64,000 bases of DNA from Lachnospiraceae bacterium (GCA_017476665.1 JAFUZJ010000001.1:1-64000), one strand, 5' to 3'; positions 9,223-20,333 are shown, counted from the stretch's first letter. The notes: a model not told the origin generated them from the letters alone. Program-made: numbers and translations.

Positions 9223-12200
9223 TTTCCGTCCTCCTCTATGATTGTATGGATTTCCTGCAAAACTTTATCGTATTCCCGTAACAGTGCCTCGTGGTGCATG
9301 CGGAGAAACTCCATGTCTCCCGCCTTACCGGCCTGCTCCGACAAAAGCGCCTGATCCGCAAATTCCACCGCGCCGATCATGCGGGAATTTCCCTTGACGG
9401 AGTGCACCGTCACCACATATTGTTTCACATCTTCCGCAGCCAAAGCTTTCTCCAGCTCCGCCTTTTTCGCCGGTCCCTGCTCATAGTACATCTTCAGTAG
9501 TTTCTGATAAAAATCTTTCTTGCCCGAAGCATACTGCATACCGACCTCTGTATGGATCCGCTGCCCGCCGTCCTCTGTCAGCATCTTTTCCGGCGCCGCT
9601 TCTGACAAAGGCTTCCCTCCTGCGGATGTCCCGTCCAAACTTTGTGACACAGGCGTATATTTGATATATCGCTTTAGCAGCCGGATCAGGTCCTTGTACT
9701 CCACCGGTTTGCTCAGATAATCCGTGAACCCGGCCTCCAGGTACATCTCTCTGGACCCCTCTATGGCGTTGGCAGTCAGTGCAATCACCGGCGCATTCCG
9801 GGAAAGATTCTCAATACCCATCTGCTTCATGCATTTTAGGGTTTCAATTCCGTCCATACCCGGCATAAAATGATCCAGGAAAATAATATCGAAACTCTCT
9901 TTTTTCACCAAGGCCAGACATTGCTCTCCGCTCGCCGCCTTTGCAATCCGCAGCTTGGTATCTTTGAGACGCTCCTCAAAGACGATCAGGTTCATCTCCG
10001 TATCATCCACCACCAGAACTTTTACGTTCGGCGCCAGAATACCGGTGAGAATATCCTCCTCATCCGCCTGCGACGCATAGGCTCTGTAATCGCCCACCGG
10101 CTCCTCGGAAACCACTCTCTGGGGCACATATACGGTAAAACAGCTTCCCTCGCCGTAAACACTGGAAAATTCCAACTCGCCGCCCATCTGCTCCACCAGC
10201 CGCTTGGTAATGGTAAGTCCCAGACCCGTGCCCTGAACACTGCGGTTCCGATGCGTATCCAACCGCTCAAAGCCTTCAAATATCTTGTCCCGGTCTTTCT
10301 CTTTGATACCGATACCGGTGTCCTTTACCTGTATCTTCAGACTCAGGATATCTCCCTCTCTGGCTTCTTTTGTGACAGATGACTCTACGCCGCCCTCACG
10401 TGTGTATTTCACCGCATTGGACAGTAGATTCATCCAGATCTGTTTCAGGCGCTTGTCATCACCCCACAGCTTGTCGGGAAGGCTTTCCTCCAGTTTTACC
10501 TCAAACGAGAGCCCCTTATTCCTTGCATTGACCTCTATCATCCCTACCACATCGTTGACCAGTGTTCCCAGAGAATAAGCATCCTCCTCCATCTCCAGCC
10601 GTCCCGCCTCGATCTTGGAAAAATCCAGAATATCATTGATCAAGGCGAGCAGCGTATGGCTGGCACGGTCAATATGAGTCGCATATTCTTTGGTCTTCTC
10701 CTCTCTGGTCTCCCTGAGGATCAATTCGTCCATACCGATCACCGCGTTGATCGGCGTACGAATCTCATGGGACATATTCGCCAGAAAATCACTCTTGGCA
10801 CGGTTGGCCTGTTCCGCCTCCTCCTTGGCTGCGCGAATCTCCTCATACTGTCTGTTGATCAACGCCAGGCTGCCCAGCTTTGCGATCATCCACGCCAGAA
10901 AAGCCACAAAGATGCCGCAGACCGCAAACAGATACACCTTAAAATACTGCCGCTCGAAGATCTGAGCCTCCTTCACCAGTGCGAAAGTCTCCTCCCGGAG
11001 CACTTCATCCGACGTCTCCCCCAGGATCTGCACATGCAGCGTATAATGCCCGTAAGGAAGATTGGTATAGACCACCGACGTCAGCTCATTCTGATGCACG
11101 GTTATTCCGGGGTCATCCATTCCGTCCAGATATACATGGATCAGCGGATTGGACAGGGTGTAGTTTAACACCGCCGCCTGGATCTGCACGCGCCTCGTCG
11201 TTGCCGGAATATGATAGACCTGATCCTCTTCTGATATGACATCATTGTCACAAATTATGGAGCTGATCTTAATATTATAATCCTGCGTATAAGTGTTATA
11301 GTTCTCCGTAGACACCATGCGCACACCGTCATTACAGCACAAAAAGAGCATATCTCCCGTCACCGTATTCCATGCGTTGGCCGTAAGGGATGTGCTGAAT
11401 CCTCTGGTACGGTTTAAGAGCGTATACCTGTATTCCCCGTTTTCGATCAGATCATCCAGATTCACCACATAAATACCGGCACTGGAACTGATCCAGGCTT
11501 CATTCCAATCTGTGACATATATGTCATAATTGTTGCTGTACGGGAACCGGTCCAAGATCCGGATCCGGCTGCCGTCGTCATAATAAATGGCATTGCTGGT
11601 CACATAGAAGTATCCGTCCCTACAGGGTACGATCCGAAGTACCACCAACGTCTGCAGACCCTCCTCTATACCGATATGTCCTACCACTTTTCTGTCCCGA
11701 ATCACATAAATACCGTCCCCGTCAGAACCGGCCAGTATCGTTCCGTCGGCCTTCTCCACCAGTGTCAGGATCTGCGCCGTCATCAAACCTTCGCTCTCCC
11801 CAATGGTATCGATCAGCCTGCCGTTTTGAAAATAATTCAGTCCCACATTGCTGGCCGCAAGGATCGTCTTGTCGGAAAGCTCAAGGGTCATGCGGAATCT
11901 GCCGCCCAGTGTCCCCGCCGTGGTCTCATTGTAACAGGTCACCTTTCCCTGCGGATCGATCTGCACCAGACCGTCCTTTCCGTAGGTGCTCACCCACACA
12001 TTGCCGGCACTGTCCCGGGAGATATTGCGGACACGCACACCTGCAAATCTCTCCAGGAAATCATAGCTGCGCTTCTGATCCGTACGCACATCCACCACCG
12101 CAAGCCCATCATCCATACCGATATACAGATCGTCTCCCGCAAGCAGCAGCGCATTTACCACATTGCCGGACAGTCCTGCTTTTTTAAACAGATCAATAAA

Positions 12201-15200
12201 CGGATTGGGCGAAAACTTGATCACACCCTGCTTGTTGGATACAAACCAGATGTTCCCCTGATAATCCACCAGCATATCCGACACCGAATTTTCAAACCCG
12301 CTCACAGTCATGTCCGTAAACCGACCCCTGCTGTCCACAAACCCCATGCCGTTTTCCTGACAGATGAAATATCCGTTCTCCGCCTCATAATAGCGGATCA
12401 TATTACAATAAGCATAGTTTTCCGTATCCACCTTCCTGCCATGCCGGATAGCCGATCCGTCAAAACGGATAAACTCCATCTGATCAGTGGAAGTGCCTGC
12501 CAGAAAGTTACCGTCTCCTCCCCGGGCAATGGAAGCATAATACACGCCGGAACCGTCCGCAAACCGCTCCTTGCACAGCATGTGATCCTTTTGAATAAAG
12601 AAAAGCACGCCGCTGTTGGTCACGCCGCCCACCGCTCCGTTTCCTGCGTTCACCAAAGTACGGATAAAACTGATGTCGGTCCACTGATCACAGGTGGTAA
12701 TGTTCCCCTGCGGATCAATGATCGAAAGATAACCCGCTGTGCCCACATAAATATTGCCGTCATCATCCTCGCAGAGCGCGCGGATGGAATTTCCCGCCAG
12801 ACCGTCTTCCATGGTATAGAAACGGATATTGCCATCCACCGGATCATAGCATCCCACACCGCTGTCATTAGTGCCGATCCACAGTTTTCCCCTGCTGTCC
12901 ACATAGAACGCCATGACGTTGCGGATCCGTTCATCCAGCTCCATCGCTTCAAAATGAGAGCCGTCATAGCGATAAATTCCGGAATAGGTACCCACCCAGA
13001 TATATCCCTCCGGCGTCTGGGCAATGGCATTGATCTCAATGGCTGCCAATCCGTCATCCGTGTCATATAGGATCGTTTCATACTCCGACATATAATCCGC
13101 CGCCTGTACGGTCATGCCGCCATGCATCATCAACACCAATCCGGCTGCCAGCAGGATGCCTGCTGCCGGTGCAAAAACCATGCTCCCCGGCCCTTTTTTA
13201 GGATGCTTCGCCCGATACATCCTGCCCGCCCGAATGAAAAGCATGGCAATGAAAAGACTCAACGCCTTATCCGGCATATCTACAAAAGCCTCCCCCAAAA
13301 AACTGCAGACAATCTTGATACTGATGCCCTGGGACAGCATATCCACCAGACCGTCCCCCCAGACATTTCCGGTGTATCCCTGATAGAAGATCAGATTGAG
13401 CGGCGTGGACAAAACTACCGCCACCAGCCCGGAAAAGACCGCCGTGGCAATCGCCTGAAATGCATCGGTCTTTCGTTCCCTGGGGAAAAAGTATCCCACC
13501 GAGAGACCGATCCCTACATTCACCAGCAGATACCAGAAAGACACCGGGGTTGCAAACCCCAGGATCACATTTATCATACCGCCTGTGATCGCTCCGGCAA
13601 TGGGACCCAAAAGAATTGCCGTGAGGAAAGTCCCCACCGCATCCAGCCAGAACGGCAGCGACAGTTTTGCGGCCAAAAATCTGCCGCCGTAATTGATCAG
13701 CACCCCCAACACGATCAGTGCGATGTTACTCTTTGTAACTGGAAACGTCCATCTGCTCTTTTTCCCTCTGATCTCGTCTGTTTCCTCCTGCTTCCCCTTT
13801 TCCTCTGACAGAGGCTCCTTCTCATCTGCCATAGACTTAACTGCAGGAACGGTCTCCGGCTCCGCAGGCGCTTTCGTTTCATCCGTCTGCTGTTTGGGCA
13901 GATACACCGTAAAACGGCTTCCCTTCCCATAAGTGCTGTCCATGGTGATCGTACCGTTCATCCGGTCCACCAGGCGCTTTGTCAGCGCAAGTCCCAGCCC
14001 GGCGCCCTGGATCGTACGGTTCTTTTCCAGATCCAGCCGCTCAAAATCTTTGAACATCTTCTGCTTATCTTCCTCCCGGATCCCGATACCCGTATCGCTC
14101 ACCGCAAATTTCACAAAAGAACCACCGGCTTCCCGCTCCTCCTGCTGCACCTCCAGTTTCACGCTGCCCTGCGATGTAAACTTGATCCCGTTGGAAACCA
14201 GATTCACCAGGATCTGCCGGGTACGGTCCACATCTCCGTAGAGCTGATCCGGCAATGCTTCGTCCACCGAAACCGTAAACTCCAGCCCCTTCTCCTGTGC
14301 CAATCCGTCAAACATATGCCGGAGGTCGCTTATGACCTCGGACAGGGAATAAAAGGTTTCCTCCAGCTGTAGTTCGTTCTCCTGTGTCTGTGAAAAGTCC
14401 AAAATCGTATTGACCAGCGAGAGCAGCATATGTCCGGCGCGATCAATATGCATGGCATGCTCCCTGGTGCGCTCCTCCCCGGTCTCCTTTAAGATCAGCT
14501 CATCCATGCCGATGATCGCGTTTAAGGGCGTGCGCAGCTCATGAGACATATTGGTCAGGAACTCACTCTTGACCTTATTGGCCTTCTCCGCCGCCATTCG
14601 GGCCTTTTCCGCCTCATTCCAGGCTTTCTGCAGTTCGTCCGAACGTCTGGCTTTTTCCTCCGCGACCTGCGCCTCTTTTCTCGCATCGTCCAGGCGCTCC
14701 AGCATCTGATGGGAAATACCTGCCACCACTGTACAAATCGTCGTCATCGTCACCGCTTCGATCAAAAAACCCATGGATCTGGAGATCCACCAGATCATGG
14801 GCGTATCAAACTCCCCGTGATTCGCGCCGTTTGCGCGGAAAAACAGAGAGAGCACGATCATCAGATAACTGATAACTGAAATTTTCAGCGTAAATTTTTT
14901 GTCATAAAAAAGCAGACTTGTGACCATAGCCAGGGCATAAGTCATATAAATACCGATATTTTCATTCGTGGCAAGCATGGCGATCACCGTGCCCAGCCCG
15001 ATCACACATACATACCGCCTGATTCTGGGGGAAACTCCCAACCGCTCCGTCACAGTGGGCAGCCACAGGATCACAAAACTGGCAGCAGCCATCTGCCATA
15101 ATGTCTGATACGGAATCTGAAAAAACCCGGTCCTATTCCCAAGATAAATAAACGGAAAAGCCAGCCAGAGCCATCGCATAACCACGGTAATGCTTTTCAA

Positions 15201-15248
15201 AACTCTCAGATCATTTTCATAAAAAATGTCCTTCTCCTCAGTTTCCAT
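9219..15248 (-). CDS. Giant double hybrid histidine kinase with ECF-S-like and beta-propeller parts
   Basis: A 2009-residue fusion. Residues 20-175 hold about six membrane helices, then a HisKA with His236 ([14 protein letters not shown]) and a complete ATPase domain. After a linker, about 508-700 is a second membrane block resembling substrate-binding S components of ECF transporters ([20 protein letters not shown]). About 725-1400 holds ligand_bind/reg_prop beta-propeller repeats ([16 protein letters not shown] and similar) and a Y_Y_Y-type domain. One more helix precedes a second HisKA (His1494), ATPase, receiver (Asp1792) and HPt (His1949). Hybrid propeller kinases usually carry one kinase core; two cores plus an S-component-like block is unusual. 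The frame is open throughout. Confidence 0.92.
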   Translation of the reverse strand: METEEKDIFYENDLRVLKSITVVMRWLWLAFPFIYLGNRTGFFQIPYQTLWQMAAASFVILWLPTVTERLGVSPRIRRYVCVIGLGTVIAMLATNENIGIYMTYALAMVTSLLFYDKKFTLKISVISYLMIVLSLFFRANGANHGEFDTPMIWWISRSMGFLIEAVTMTTICTVVAGISHQMLERLDDARKEAQVAEEKARRSDELQKAWNEAEKARMAAEKANKVKSEFLTNMSHELRTPLNAIIGMDELILKETGEERTREHAMHIDRAGHMLLSLVNTILDFSQTQENELQLEETFYSLSEVISDLRHMFDGLAQEKGLEFTVSVDEALPDQLYGDVDRTRQILVNLVSNGIKFTSQGSVKLEVQQEEREAGGSFVKFAVSDTGIGIREEDKQKMFKDFERLDLEKNRTIQGAGLGLALTKRLVDRMNGTITMDSTYGKGSRFTVYLPKQQTDETKAPAEPETVPAVKSMADEKEPLSEEKGKQEETDEIRGKKSRWTFPVTKSNIALIVLGVLINYGGRFLAAKLSLPFWLDAVGTFLTAILLGPIAGAITGGMINVILGFATPVSFWYLLVNVGIGLSVGYFFPRERKTDAFQAIATAVFSGLVAVVLSTPLNLIFYQGYTGNVWGDGLVDMLSQGISIKIVCSFLGEAFVDMPDKALSLFIAMLFIRAGRMYRAKHPKKGPGSMVFAPAAGILLAAGLVLMMHGGMTVQAADYMSEYETILYDTDDGLAAIEINAIAQTPEGYIWVGTYSGIYRYDGSHFEAMELDERIRNVMAFYVDSRGKLWIGTNDSGVGCYDPVDGNIRFYTMEDGLAGNSIRALCEDDDGNIYVGTAGYLSIIDPQGNITTCDQWTDISFIRTLVNAGNGAVGGVTNSGVLFFIQKDHMLCKERFADGSGVYYASIARGGDGNFLAGTSTDQMEFIRFDGSAIRHGRKVDTENYAYCNMIRYYEAENGYFICQENGMGFVDSRGRFTDMTVSGFENSVSDMLVDYQGNIWFVSNKQGVIKFSPNPFIDLFKKAGLSGNVVNALLLAGDDLYIGMDDGLAVVDVRTDQKRSYDFLERFAGVRVRNISRDSAGNVWVSTYGKDGLVQIDPQGKVTCYNETTAGTLGGRFRMTLELSDKTILAASNVGLNYFQNGRLIDTIGESEGLMTAQILTLVEKADGTILAGSDGDGIYVIRDRKVVGHIGIEEGLQTLVVLRIVPCRDGYFYVTSNAIYYDDGSRIRILDRFPYSNNYDIYVTDWNEAWISSSAGIYVVNLDDLIENGEYRYTLLNRTRGFSTSLTANAWNTVTGDMLFLCCNDGVRMVSTENYNTYTQDYNIKISSIICDNDVISEEDQVYHIPATTRRVQIQAAVLNYTLSNPLIHVYLDGMDDPGITVHQNELTSVVYTNLPYGHYTLHVQILGETSDEVLREETFALVKEAQIFERQYFKVYLFAVCGIFVAFLAWMIAKLGSLALINRQYEEIRAAKEEAEQANRAKSDFLANMSHEIRTPINAVIGMDELILRETREEKTKEYATHIDRASHTLLALINDILDFSKIEAGRLEMEEDAYSLGTLVNDVVGMIEVNARNKGLSFEVKLEESLPDKLWGDDKRLKQIWMNLLSNAVKYTREGGVESSVTKEAREGDILSLKIQVKDTGIGIKEKDRDKIFEGFERLDTHRNRSVQGTGLGLTITKRLVEQMGGELEFSSVYGEGSCFTVYVPQRVVSEEPVGDYRAYASQADEEDILTGILAPNVKVLVVDDTEMNLIVFEERLKDTKLRIAKAASGEQCLALVKKESFDIIFLDHFMPGMDGIETLKCMKQMGIENLSRNAPVIALTANAIEGSREMYLEAGFTDYLSKPVEYKDLIRLLKRYIKYTPVSQSLDGTSAGGKPLSEAAPEKMLTEDGGQRIHTEVGMQYASGKKDFYQKLLKMYYEQGPAKKAELEKALAAEDVKQYVVTVHSVKGNSRMIGAVEFADQALLSEQAGKAGDMEFLRMHHEALLREYDKVLQEIHTIIEEDGK

Positions 15249-16638
15249 CCTTGCTTCCCCTCATCCGGTAGTCTTTATCTTCATCGATCATCTGTAACAT
15301 GACCTCTGCGACCCTGGGGTCAAACTGCGTTCCCTTGCCCCGTTCGATCTCCTCCCGCACAATATGCTGCGGCAGCGCTTTCCGATAACTCCTGTCCGAG
15401 GACATGGCATCATAACAGTCCGCCACACAGATGATCCTTGCAATCTCCGGAATATCCTCCCCTGCGATCCCGTCGGGATATCCCTTACCGTCGTAGCGCT
15501 CATGATGCCAGTGGGCACCGATGGAGAGAGACGGCATCTCCGAAATCGTACTCAGAATATTGTGACCCATGATGGTATGATTCTTGATCGCATTATATTC
15601 TTCCTCTGTGAGCTTTCCCGGCTTATTGATGATCTCGATGGGAATGCCGATCTTTCCCACGTCATGCAGAAGCGCGATATTATAGATCTCATTCGTTTCT
15701 GCCTCCGGTTTGCCCAGCCGTCTGGCCAGTTCCTTCGAATACTCCGCCACACGCTTAGAATGTCCGTTGGTATAGGAATCCTTGGCGTCGATAGCTCCCG
15801 CCAGTGCGTAAATGACCTGGTTGGAAAGCTTGCGTATCTTCTGATTACTCTCCAGAAGCGCCTCCGTCTTGCGCTCCACCTCATCCTGCAGGGAATCCTG
15901 TAAATGCTTTAATTCCAGTAATCTGCGGATCCTTTCCAGCGCAACCTCCATCACAAAAGGTTTGGCAATGAAATCAATGGCTCCGGCTTTAAAAATCTTC
16001 GCTTCCGTGTCCACATCATCATCTGCCGTCAGAAATACCACCGGCAGATTCTCGCACCCATCCATCTCATGGATCTCTTTCAGTACCTCCAACCCATCCA
16101 TACCCGGCATATGCAGATCCAGCAATACCAGATCCGGCTTCTCGTTTTGAATGGATTGCAGTGCTTCCGATCCCGAGGACGCAGTACGCACATGATAACG
16201 GATGCCGAAAAGTTCTTCGGTTGCCATCAGGTTCATGGGCTCGTCGTCCACTGCCAGGATCAGTTCCTTCTCCCGGGCCTGAAGCGCCTGACGCACGGCA
16301 CCGATCAGATCCTCCGGCAGGGCAGGCTTGCGGATAAAATCAAGGGCGCCCAGTCGGATCGCATCCGACATATCCGCTCTGTGGGACGATGCCGTGAGAA
16401 ACACCGTTTTGATCTCTCTGATCTTGGGAATGTCCCGGATCTGCTCCAACACCTGGATTCCGCTCATATCCTGCATTTCAATATCCAAAAGCAGCAGATC
16501 ATACGGCTCCCTCATCAACATCGCGATGCAGTCTTCGCCGCTGGATGCCGTTGAAACATCATATTTCATCTCAGACAGCACCATATCTGTCACCATGAGA
16601 TTCATTTCGTCATCATCAACAATCAGTATTTTCGCCAT
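15238..16638 (-). CDS. Response regulator with two receivers and HD-GYP phosphodiesterase domain
   Basis: Predicted phospho-signal output that hydrolyses cyclic di-GMP. Receiver 1 has its acceptor at Asp52 ([10 protein letters not shown]), receiver 2 at Asp174 ([10 protein letters not shown]), followed by a short coiled coil (about 240-270) and an HD-GYP domain with HD at 325-326 ([11 protein letters not shown]) and GYP at 386-388 ([10 protein letters not shown]). First gene of the sensory operon; its end overlaps the start of the giant kinase. Two receivers fit two separate phosphate sources, matching the two kinase cores downstream. Confidence 0.94.
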   Translation of the reverse strand: MAKILIVDDDEMNLMVTDMVLSEMKYDVSTASSGEDCIAMLMREPYDLLLLDIEMQDMSGIQVLEQIRDIPKIREIKTVFLTASSHRADMSDAIRLGALDFIRKPALPEDLIGAVRQALQAREKELILAVDDEPMNLMATEELFGIRYHVRTASSGSEALQSIQNEKPDLVLLDLHMPGMDGLEVLKEIHEMDGCENLPVVFLTADDDVDTEAKIFKAGAIDFIAKPFVMEVALERIRRLLELKHLQDSLQDEVERKTEALLESNQKIRKLSNQVIYALAGAIDAKDSYTNGHSKRVAEYSKELARRLGKPEAETNEIYNIALLHDVGKIGIPIEIINKPGKLTEEEYNAIKNHTIMGHNILSTISEMPSLSIGAHWHHERYDGKGYPDGIAGEDIPEIARIICVADCYDAMSSDRSYRKALPQHIVREEIERGKGTQFDPRVAEVMLQMIDEDKDYRMRGSKDGN

Positions 16639-16666
16639 TCTTTTTTCTACTGCCTCCCTGTGAAAT

Positions 16667-16682
16667 CTTGATATATATCAAG
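16667..16682. promoter_or_regulatory. Perfect 16-bp palindrome upstream of sensory operon
   Basis: CTTGATATATATCAAG lies 29 bases ahead of the response-regulator start codon. It has the size and symmetry of a dimeric repressor or activator site, but its AT core could also serve as a -10 region. No regulator can be assigned. Confidence 0.4.
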
Positions 16683-16693
16683 CCCTGTATAGC

Positions 16694-16745
16694 AAAAAAG
16701 GGACTGTCACTCTGGCTTTTTTATCAGCCGGGGCGGCACTCCCTT
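16694..16745 (-). terminator. Terminator of the hup-divIC transcript
   Basis: On the minus strand AAGGGAGTGCC pairs with most of GACAGTCCCTT and is followed by a run of T; a small GGCT...AGCC hairpin is nested inside. It lies between the divIC stop and the sensory operon. Confidence 0.65.
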
Positions 16746-16758
16746 CTATCTCTCTGCC

Positions 16759-17076
16759 TTACTTTTCCTGTTGAAACACGAGCTCTCCCTCATATACCAG
16801 CCCAAGTTTCTCTTTCGCTACTTCCTCATAATACTGTTTCGTCTGGGAACGCTTGCGAAATTCTTCAATCTCATCCGATCTTTTCTGCTCCGCCAAAATC
16901 TGCTCCTGCAGCTGCTCGATCTGTACATCCTTTTCCGCAATCCTTCGATTGATCTCCACACTGCGCATGCCCACAGCAATCGTGATCAGGCATACAACCA
17001 TAACCACCAGGATCATACTGAAGCGGTTCTGCGTTCTCTTCCGATATGCAACTTTTTTCTTCGAAACTTTTTCCAT
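16759..17076 (-). CDS. divIC: Septum formation initiator DivIC/FtsB-type
   Basis: A 105-residue bitopic division protein: basic N-terminus, one membrane helix at about residues 21-41, then a coiled coil (about 45-75) and a short extracytoplasmic tail. DivIC pairs with FtsL and FtsQ/DivIB at the septum. Gene order rqcP-yabP-yabQ-divIC is the classic Firmicute arrangement and supports the name. Confidence 0.9.
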   Translation of the reverse strand: MEKVSKKKVAYRKRTQNRFSMILVVMVVCLITIAVGMRSVEINRRIAEKDVQIEQLQEQILAEQKRSDEIEEFRKRSQTKQYYEEVAKEKLGLVYEGELVFQQEK

Positions 17077-17088
17077 ATAAACGTACCC

Positions 17089-17592
17089 CTATGTTTCTAT
17101 ATTATGCATTTTTTTCTTTGCCGTCAACTGCTTTTTGAAAAAATGTCTGCGAATTTCCCGTTTTTTCAGCATTTTTACGGCATGTCTTCTGACGGCCCGC
17201 TCCCCTTTTTCATACATTTTATGCATAATTTTTATCACTGGATGCATAAAAAAACACAATATCTTGTTTAGTATCCCCTTCACCTTACACAATATATAGG
17301 ATAACAACCGGGAAACATGCTCTACAAAAAAAGAGCTCACAAGCTTTCGGTACAGAAACATTCCCACGAGTGCTCCGAATACCGCAAACCATCTCAAAGT
17401 GCCGTTGCTCTCATGATACATCAGCAAAAACACCTTCAACGCACAGTACACCCAGAAGATCATATCCTCCAGGGACACCATAAATTCTCCCTGAGGTATC
17501 ACCCGTCTGAAAATGCGCAGCAGATCGTATACAAAGGTGACATAGATTCCGGTCAAAAAGGATAAAAGCAAAAATTCATTTTCACTTGTCAT
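17089..17592 (-). CDS. yabQ: Spore cortex protein YabQ
   Basis: Integral membrane protein needed for spore cortex formation in Bacillus. The first 95 residues hold three or four hydrophobic helices, typical of YabQ, followed by a basic C-terminal tail rich in Lys and Arg. I chose the ATG behind GGGAGAATG; an upstream GTG overlapping the yabP stop is less likely. Directly between yabP and divIC. Confidence 0.88.
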   Translation of the reverse strand: MTSENEFLLLSFLTGIYVTFVYDLLRIFRRVIPQGEFMVSLEDMIFWVYCALKVFLLMYHESNGTLRWFAVFGALVGMFLYRKLVSSFFVEHVSRLLSYILCKVKGILNKILCFFMHPVIKIMHKMYEKGERAVRRHAVKMLKKREIRRHFFKKQLTAKKKMHNIET

Positions 17593-17614
17593 GAAACATT
17601 CTCCCGTCCGGACG

Positions 17615-17902
17615 CTAACCAAACAGTTTGTTCAGCAGAGATTCTCCTTTTTTGGCAACGTTTGACACATCAGAATATGTAAAGCTGTCAATTTTTCCCT
17701 CCACATCCACTTCGCCTTTATCCAGTGTCAGCCTGCTCACATGCAGATCATCCCCTTTGATCATCAGCATCCCCTGCTCTGTCTCCAGCAAAATCTCATG
17801 AATATCAAAGGAAAGGACATCGTTTACTCCTGTCAGGGTACTGTTTTTGCGGTTGATCATGGTGAGTTTATGCGTGCGTGTCGTAGAATTCAGGTCTTCC
17901 AT
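17615..17902 (-). CDS. yabP: Sporulation protein YabP
   Basis: Short soluble protein with the YabP fold: INRKNSTLTGVNDVLSFD followed by an acidic beta-rich segment. In Bacillus it is needed for cortex synthesis in the mother cell. The chosen ATG has GGGAGGTG nine bases upstream. Neighbours rqcP and yabQ confirm the assignment. Confidence 0.92.
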   Translation of the reverse strand: MEDLNSTTRTHKLTMINRKNSTLTGVNDVLSFDIHEILLETEQGMLMIKGDDLHVSRLTLDKGEVDVEGKIDSFTYSDVSNVAKKGESLLNKLFG

Positions 17903-17968
17903 GGGCAACACCTCCCGATATTTCTAATTCAATATATGTGGTATGCCCCAAAATAGAACTGATTCCGC

Positions 17969-18208
17969 CTACACGTAACGAAATAACTCCTTTGCCTCCT
18001 CCTTGCGCACCGTCTCCTGCACATCAAGCACCTCTACTTTTACTTCCTTGTTGCCAAAAGAAATCGTGATGATATCCCCCTCCTTCACATTGGCGGAAGC
18101 CTTCGCCGGCTTGTCATTGATCAGCACTCTGCCGCTGTCACAGGCTTCATTCGCCACCGTCCTGCGCTTGATCAGACGGGACACCTTTAAATATTTATCC
18201 AATCTCAT
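17969..18208 (-). CDS. rqcP: S4-domain RNA-binding protein RqcP (YabO/HslR family)
   Basis: A 79-residue protein consisting of one S4 domain starting MRLDKYLKVSRLIKRRTVAN. In Bacillus, RqcP binds the stalled 50S subunit with RqcH and helps add alanine tails to nascent chains during ribosome rescue. It is the standard partner of the yabP-yabQ-divIC group. Confidence 0.93.
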   Translation of the reverse strand: MRLDKYLKVSRLIKRRTVANEACDSGRVLINDKPAKASANVKEGDIITISFGNKEVKVEVLDVQETVRKEEAKELFRYV

Positions 18209-18275
18209 AATATCTACCCTCTCTGTATTTATACTTTATCAGACATTTGCGAAACTCCTTTTTGCTAGTACCGAA

Positions 18276-18427
18276 TTGTGTATATTGTACAATTCGTAGG
18301 CGGGGCGTAGCGAGACGTCGGTACTTAGACTGCGTACTTTGCAGTCTTAGTACCGTTATGTCGAGGTCAAGAGCATCAAGGATGCTCTGCGAAAGCGTCC
18401 CCGCATAGAAACGTACAATATACACAA
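18276..18427. repeat. 152-bp multi-branched inverted-repeat element
   Basis: Bounded by a perfect 15-bp inverted repeat, 18276-18290 (TTGTGTATATTGTAC) and 18413-18427. Inside, GCGGGG pairs with CCCCGC. Two further hairpins lie within: GGTACTTAGACTGC with GCAGTCTTAGTACC (one mismatch), and GAGCATC with GATGCTC. The folded form would be a closed stem carrying two arms. It fits a MITE-like repeat or a structured RNA in the hup-rqcP gap. No protein-coding sense is seen. Confidence 0.65.
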
Positions 18428-18460
18428 TGCCACTTGCGCAGAGCCTCGTTCCGCAACAAT

Positions 18461-18510
18461 GAAAAAGGCATGTCCCCCGCCAGAATCCTGACCGATGTGA
18501 CATGCCTTTG
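18461..18510 (-). terminator. Terminator downstream of hup
   Basis: AAAGGCATGTC at the hup side pairs with GACATGCCTTT on the minus strand, 11 bp, followed by TTC. It would separate hup transcripts from the rqcP operon. Confidence 0.75.
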
Positions 18511-18534
18511 CTTTCCGTTCAAAATAGACGAATA

Positions 18535-18807
18535 TTAGTTCAGAGCATCCTTCAAAGCCTTACCACCCTTGAACTTAGGTGCCTTGGAAGCCTTGATCTT
18601 CATGGTCTTGCCGGTCTGAGGATTTCTGCCCTCTCTAGCTGCTCTCTTGGAAACTTCAAAAGTACCAAAACCAACCAACTGAACCTTGCCACCCTTCTTA
18701 AGCTCTCCGGTCACAACGTCAACAAAAGCCTTCAGAGCCTTCTCGCTGTCCTTCTTGGAAAGTCCTGCCTGCTCAGCCATAGCTGCGATCAATTCTGTCT
18801 TGTTCAT
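18535..18807 (-). CDS. hup: DNA-binding protein HU
   Basis: A 90-residue histone-like protein with the family pattern: MNKTELIAAMAEQAGLSKKD at the start, GFGTFEVSKRAAREGRNPQTG in the DNA-binding arm and KFKGGKALKDAL at the end. It bends and compacts DNA as a dimer. It precedes the rqcP-yabP-yabQ-divIC run, as is common in Clostridia. Confidence 0.98.
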   Translation of the reverse strand: MNKTELIAAMAEQAGLSKKDSEKALKAFVDVVTGELKKGGKVQLVGFGTFEVSKRAAREGRNPQTGKTMKIKASKAPKFKGGKALKDALN

Positions 18808-18851
18808 TCTTTCTAACTCCTCCTACAATAGGTTTTCTGGTTTCTACACTG

Positions 18852-18880
18852 AGTGTATTTGTATTACATGCGTTTTTCAA
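18852..18880 (-). promoter_or_regulatory. hup promoter
   Basis: On the minus strand TTGAAA and TACACT are separated by 17 bases, about 45 bases upstream of the hup start. It is the best sigma-A-like pair in the gap. Confidence 0.55.
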
Positions 18881-18968
18881 GCGCTATATACATATATATC
18901 GTGTTTCTTTTCGTTTGTCAAGATATTTTCCAAACAATTGACGCATTTCTGCCATTTTTCTGATTTTT

Positions 18969-20333
18969 TCAATTTTCCGTTGAAACTGCGCTGTCTGTCA
19001 CTGCACTGTCCGTCACTGTGCCATCCGCCGCTTCCAGTTCGGCAAATGAGAACGAAATGTCCTTCTCCTCGTCATCCACCTGGATCGTATAACTCCGGGT
19101 GGTATATCCTGTTTTGCGCAGCGTGAGCACATGGGCTCCGGATACTTTCTTGAAAGAACAAGGCACAATGCCCACATAATTTCCGTCCAGGTAAGCCTCA
19201 ACCCCTTCCGGCGCATCCAGGTGAACCTTATAGGAATCTGACGACACATCTGTCACTTCTGTTTTGTCGGTTTCCTCTCCCGCCACCGATTCCAACACCA
19301 CATTAACTCCTGCGGAGGCCTGTCCTACCCGCAGGTACTGGGTAATGGATTTATACCCGTCCGCCTTCACAATCATCTGATGGATCCCGTATTCCAAAGT
19401 GACCGGTTCCGACACATCCGTGATCACACCGTCCAGATACACCTGTGAACCGGAAGGACTCATGGAAAAGATCAGCATCCCTTTCTGAATCTCGGCAACC
19501 TCCAGATCTCCGATGTCAAGAGCGGTTTCCTCATTGCGGTAAATAGTCACATTCTTTACACCGCCTCCTCCCCTGTGAGAAATGTTCACCTGATAAGACC
19601 CCTCCGGCAGCGTCAGGAGCATGTCGTCCGTGATCCGCTGGATCGCAGACTGTCCGATCTCAATCCAACCTCCCACAAAGTTTTCATCGTTCACCAGCCG
19701 CAGATACCCGTGTCCCTTCGCAACCTTCACACTCAGCACCTGCTTGTCCAGCCCCTGAAAATCCAACACGTCGCCGGGATTGATGTCCATCTTCTCAATG
19801 GCCCGCCCCATGGAAAAATACTGCGTATTTTCCGTCAGCTTGTAAATATCTTCCCCGACCTTCACCTCACTGCGCACATAGTTGATCTCATAACGGGAAA
19901 TTCCCTCGTTTTTCCACGCCTCCGCGCTCTGCTTCATGCTGGTGAGGTGCCTGGTTCCCTTCAGAAAAGAAACATCTACGATATCTCCCTCCGCGATCTG
20001 CTCCAGAGATACACTTTCTCCGTACTTGTCATACAGATGCGTCGTGCCGTCCATGGAAAGCGTATAAGTCCTGCTCCTGTTCAGATTTAACAGCGTCACC
20101 TTTTTCTCTTTTTTATCTTTTTTGACCAAAACAGCCGTATCCGTGGAATCATAACTCTCCGGCGTGGTCACGCGAAATCCCGTATCCACCCTGTTTTCTG
20201 CAGAAGAAGACGGTTCGGGCTGCGGTTCCTGCTCCGTCCGCCCGCCGCAGCCTGCCGCAAGCGCCAGAACCATCGCCCCAACTGCCAGGAACACCAGATT
20301 CTTACTGCGCAAAATTATTTTTATCCTTCCCAT
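18969..20333 (-). CDS. PEGA-domain lipoprotein
   Basis: Exported protein anchored by lipid: a hydrophobic leader ends in the lipobox LAAGC near residue 30. The middle part is beta-rich. Two PEGA-type repeats follow, one with MSPSGSQVYLDG and YGIHQMIVKADGYKS, the other with DAPEGVEAYLDGNYVG and GAHVLTLRKTGY. PEGA domains are small surface beta domains. The C-terminus repeats TDSAV. I placed the start at the ATG preceded by AAAGGAG; an in-frame start 33 bases upstream exists. It lies ten-odd bases after a CotS-like gene, so the two may be co-transcribed. Function unknown. Confidence 0.75.
   Translation of the reverse strand: MGRIKIILRSKNLVFLAVGAMVLALAAGCGGRTEQEPQPEPSSSAENRVDTGFRVTTPESYDSTDTAVLVKKDKKEKKVTLLNLNRSRTYTLSMDGTTHLYDKYGESVSLEQIAEGDIVDVSFLKGTRHLTSMKQSAEAWKNEGISRYEINYVRSEVKVGEDIYKLTENTQYFSMGRAIEKMDINPGDVLDFQGLDKQVLSVKVAKGHGYLRLVNDENFVGGWIEIGQSAIQRITDDMLLTLPEGSYQVNISHRGGGGVKNVTIYRNEETALDIGDLEVAEIQKGMLIFSMSPSGSQVYLDGVITDVSEPVTLEYGIHQMIVKADGYKSITQYLRVGQASAGVNVVLESVAGEETDKTEVTDVSSDSYKVHLDAPEGVEAYLDGNYVGIVPCSFKKVSGAHVLTLRKTGYTTRSYTIQVDDEEKDISFSFAELEAADGTVTDSAVTDSAVSTEN

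Noticed and set aside
11676-13070. 464-codon plus-strand frame opposite the giant kinase
   Set aside because: Shadow of the propeller region; His/Arg-rich translation without recognisable domains, while the minus strand shows clear kinase and propeller motifs.
18195-18503. 102-codon frame between hup and rqcP
   Set aside because: It reads through the folded repeat element and the hup terminator; no protein features.
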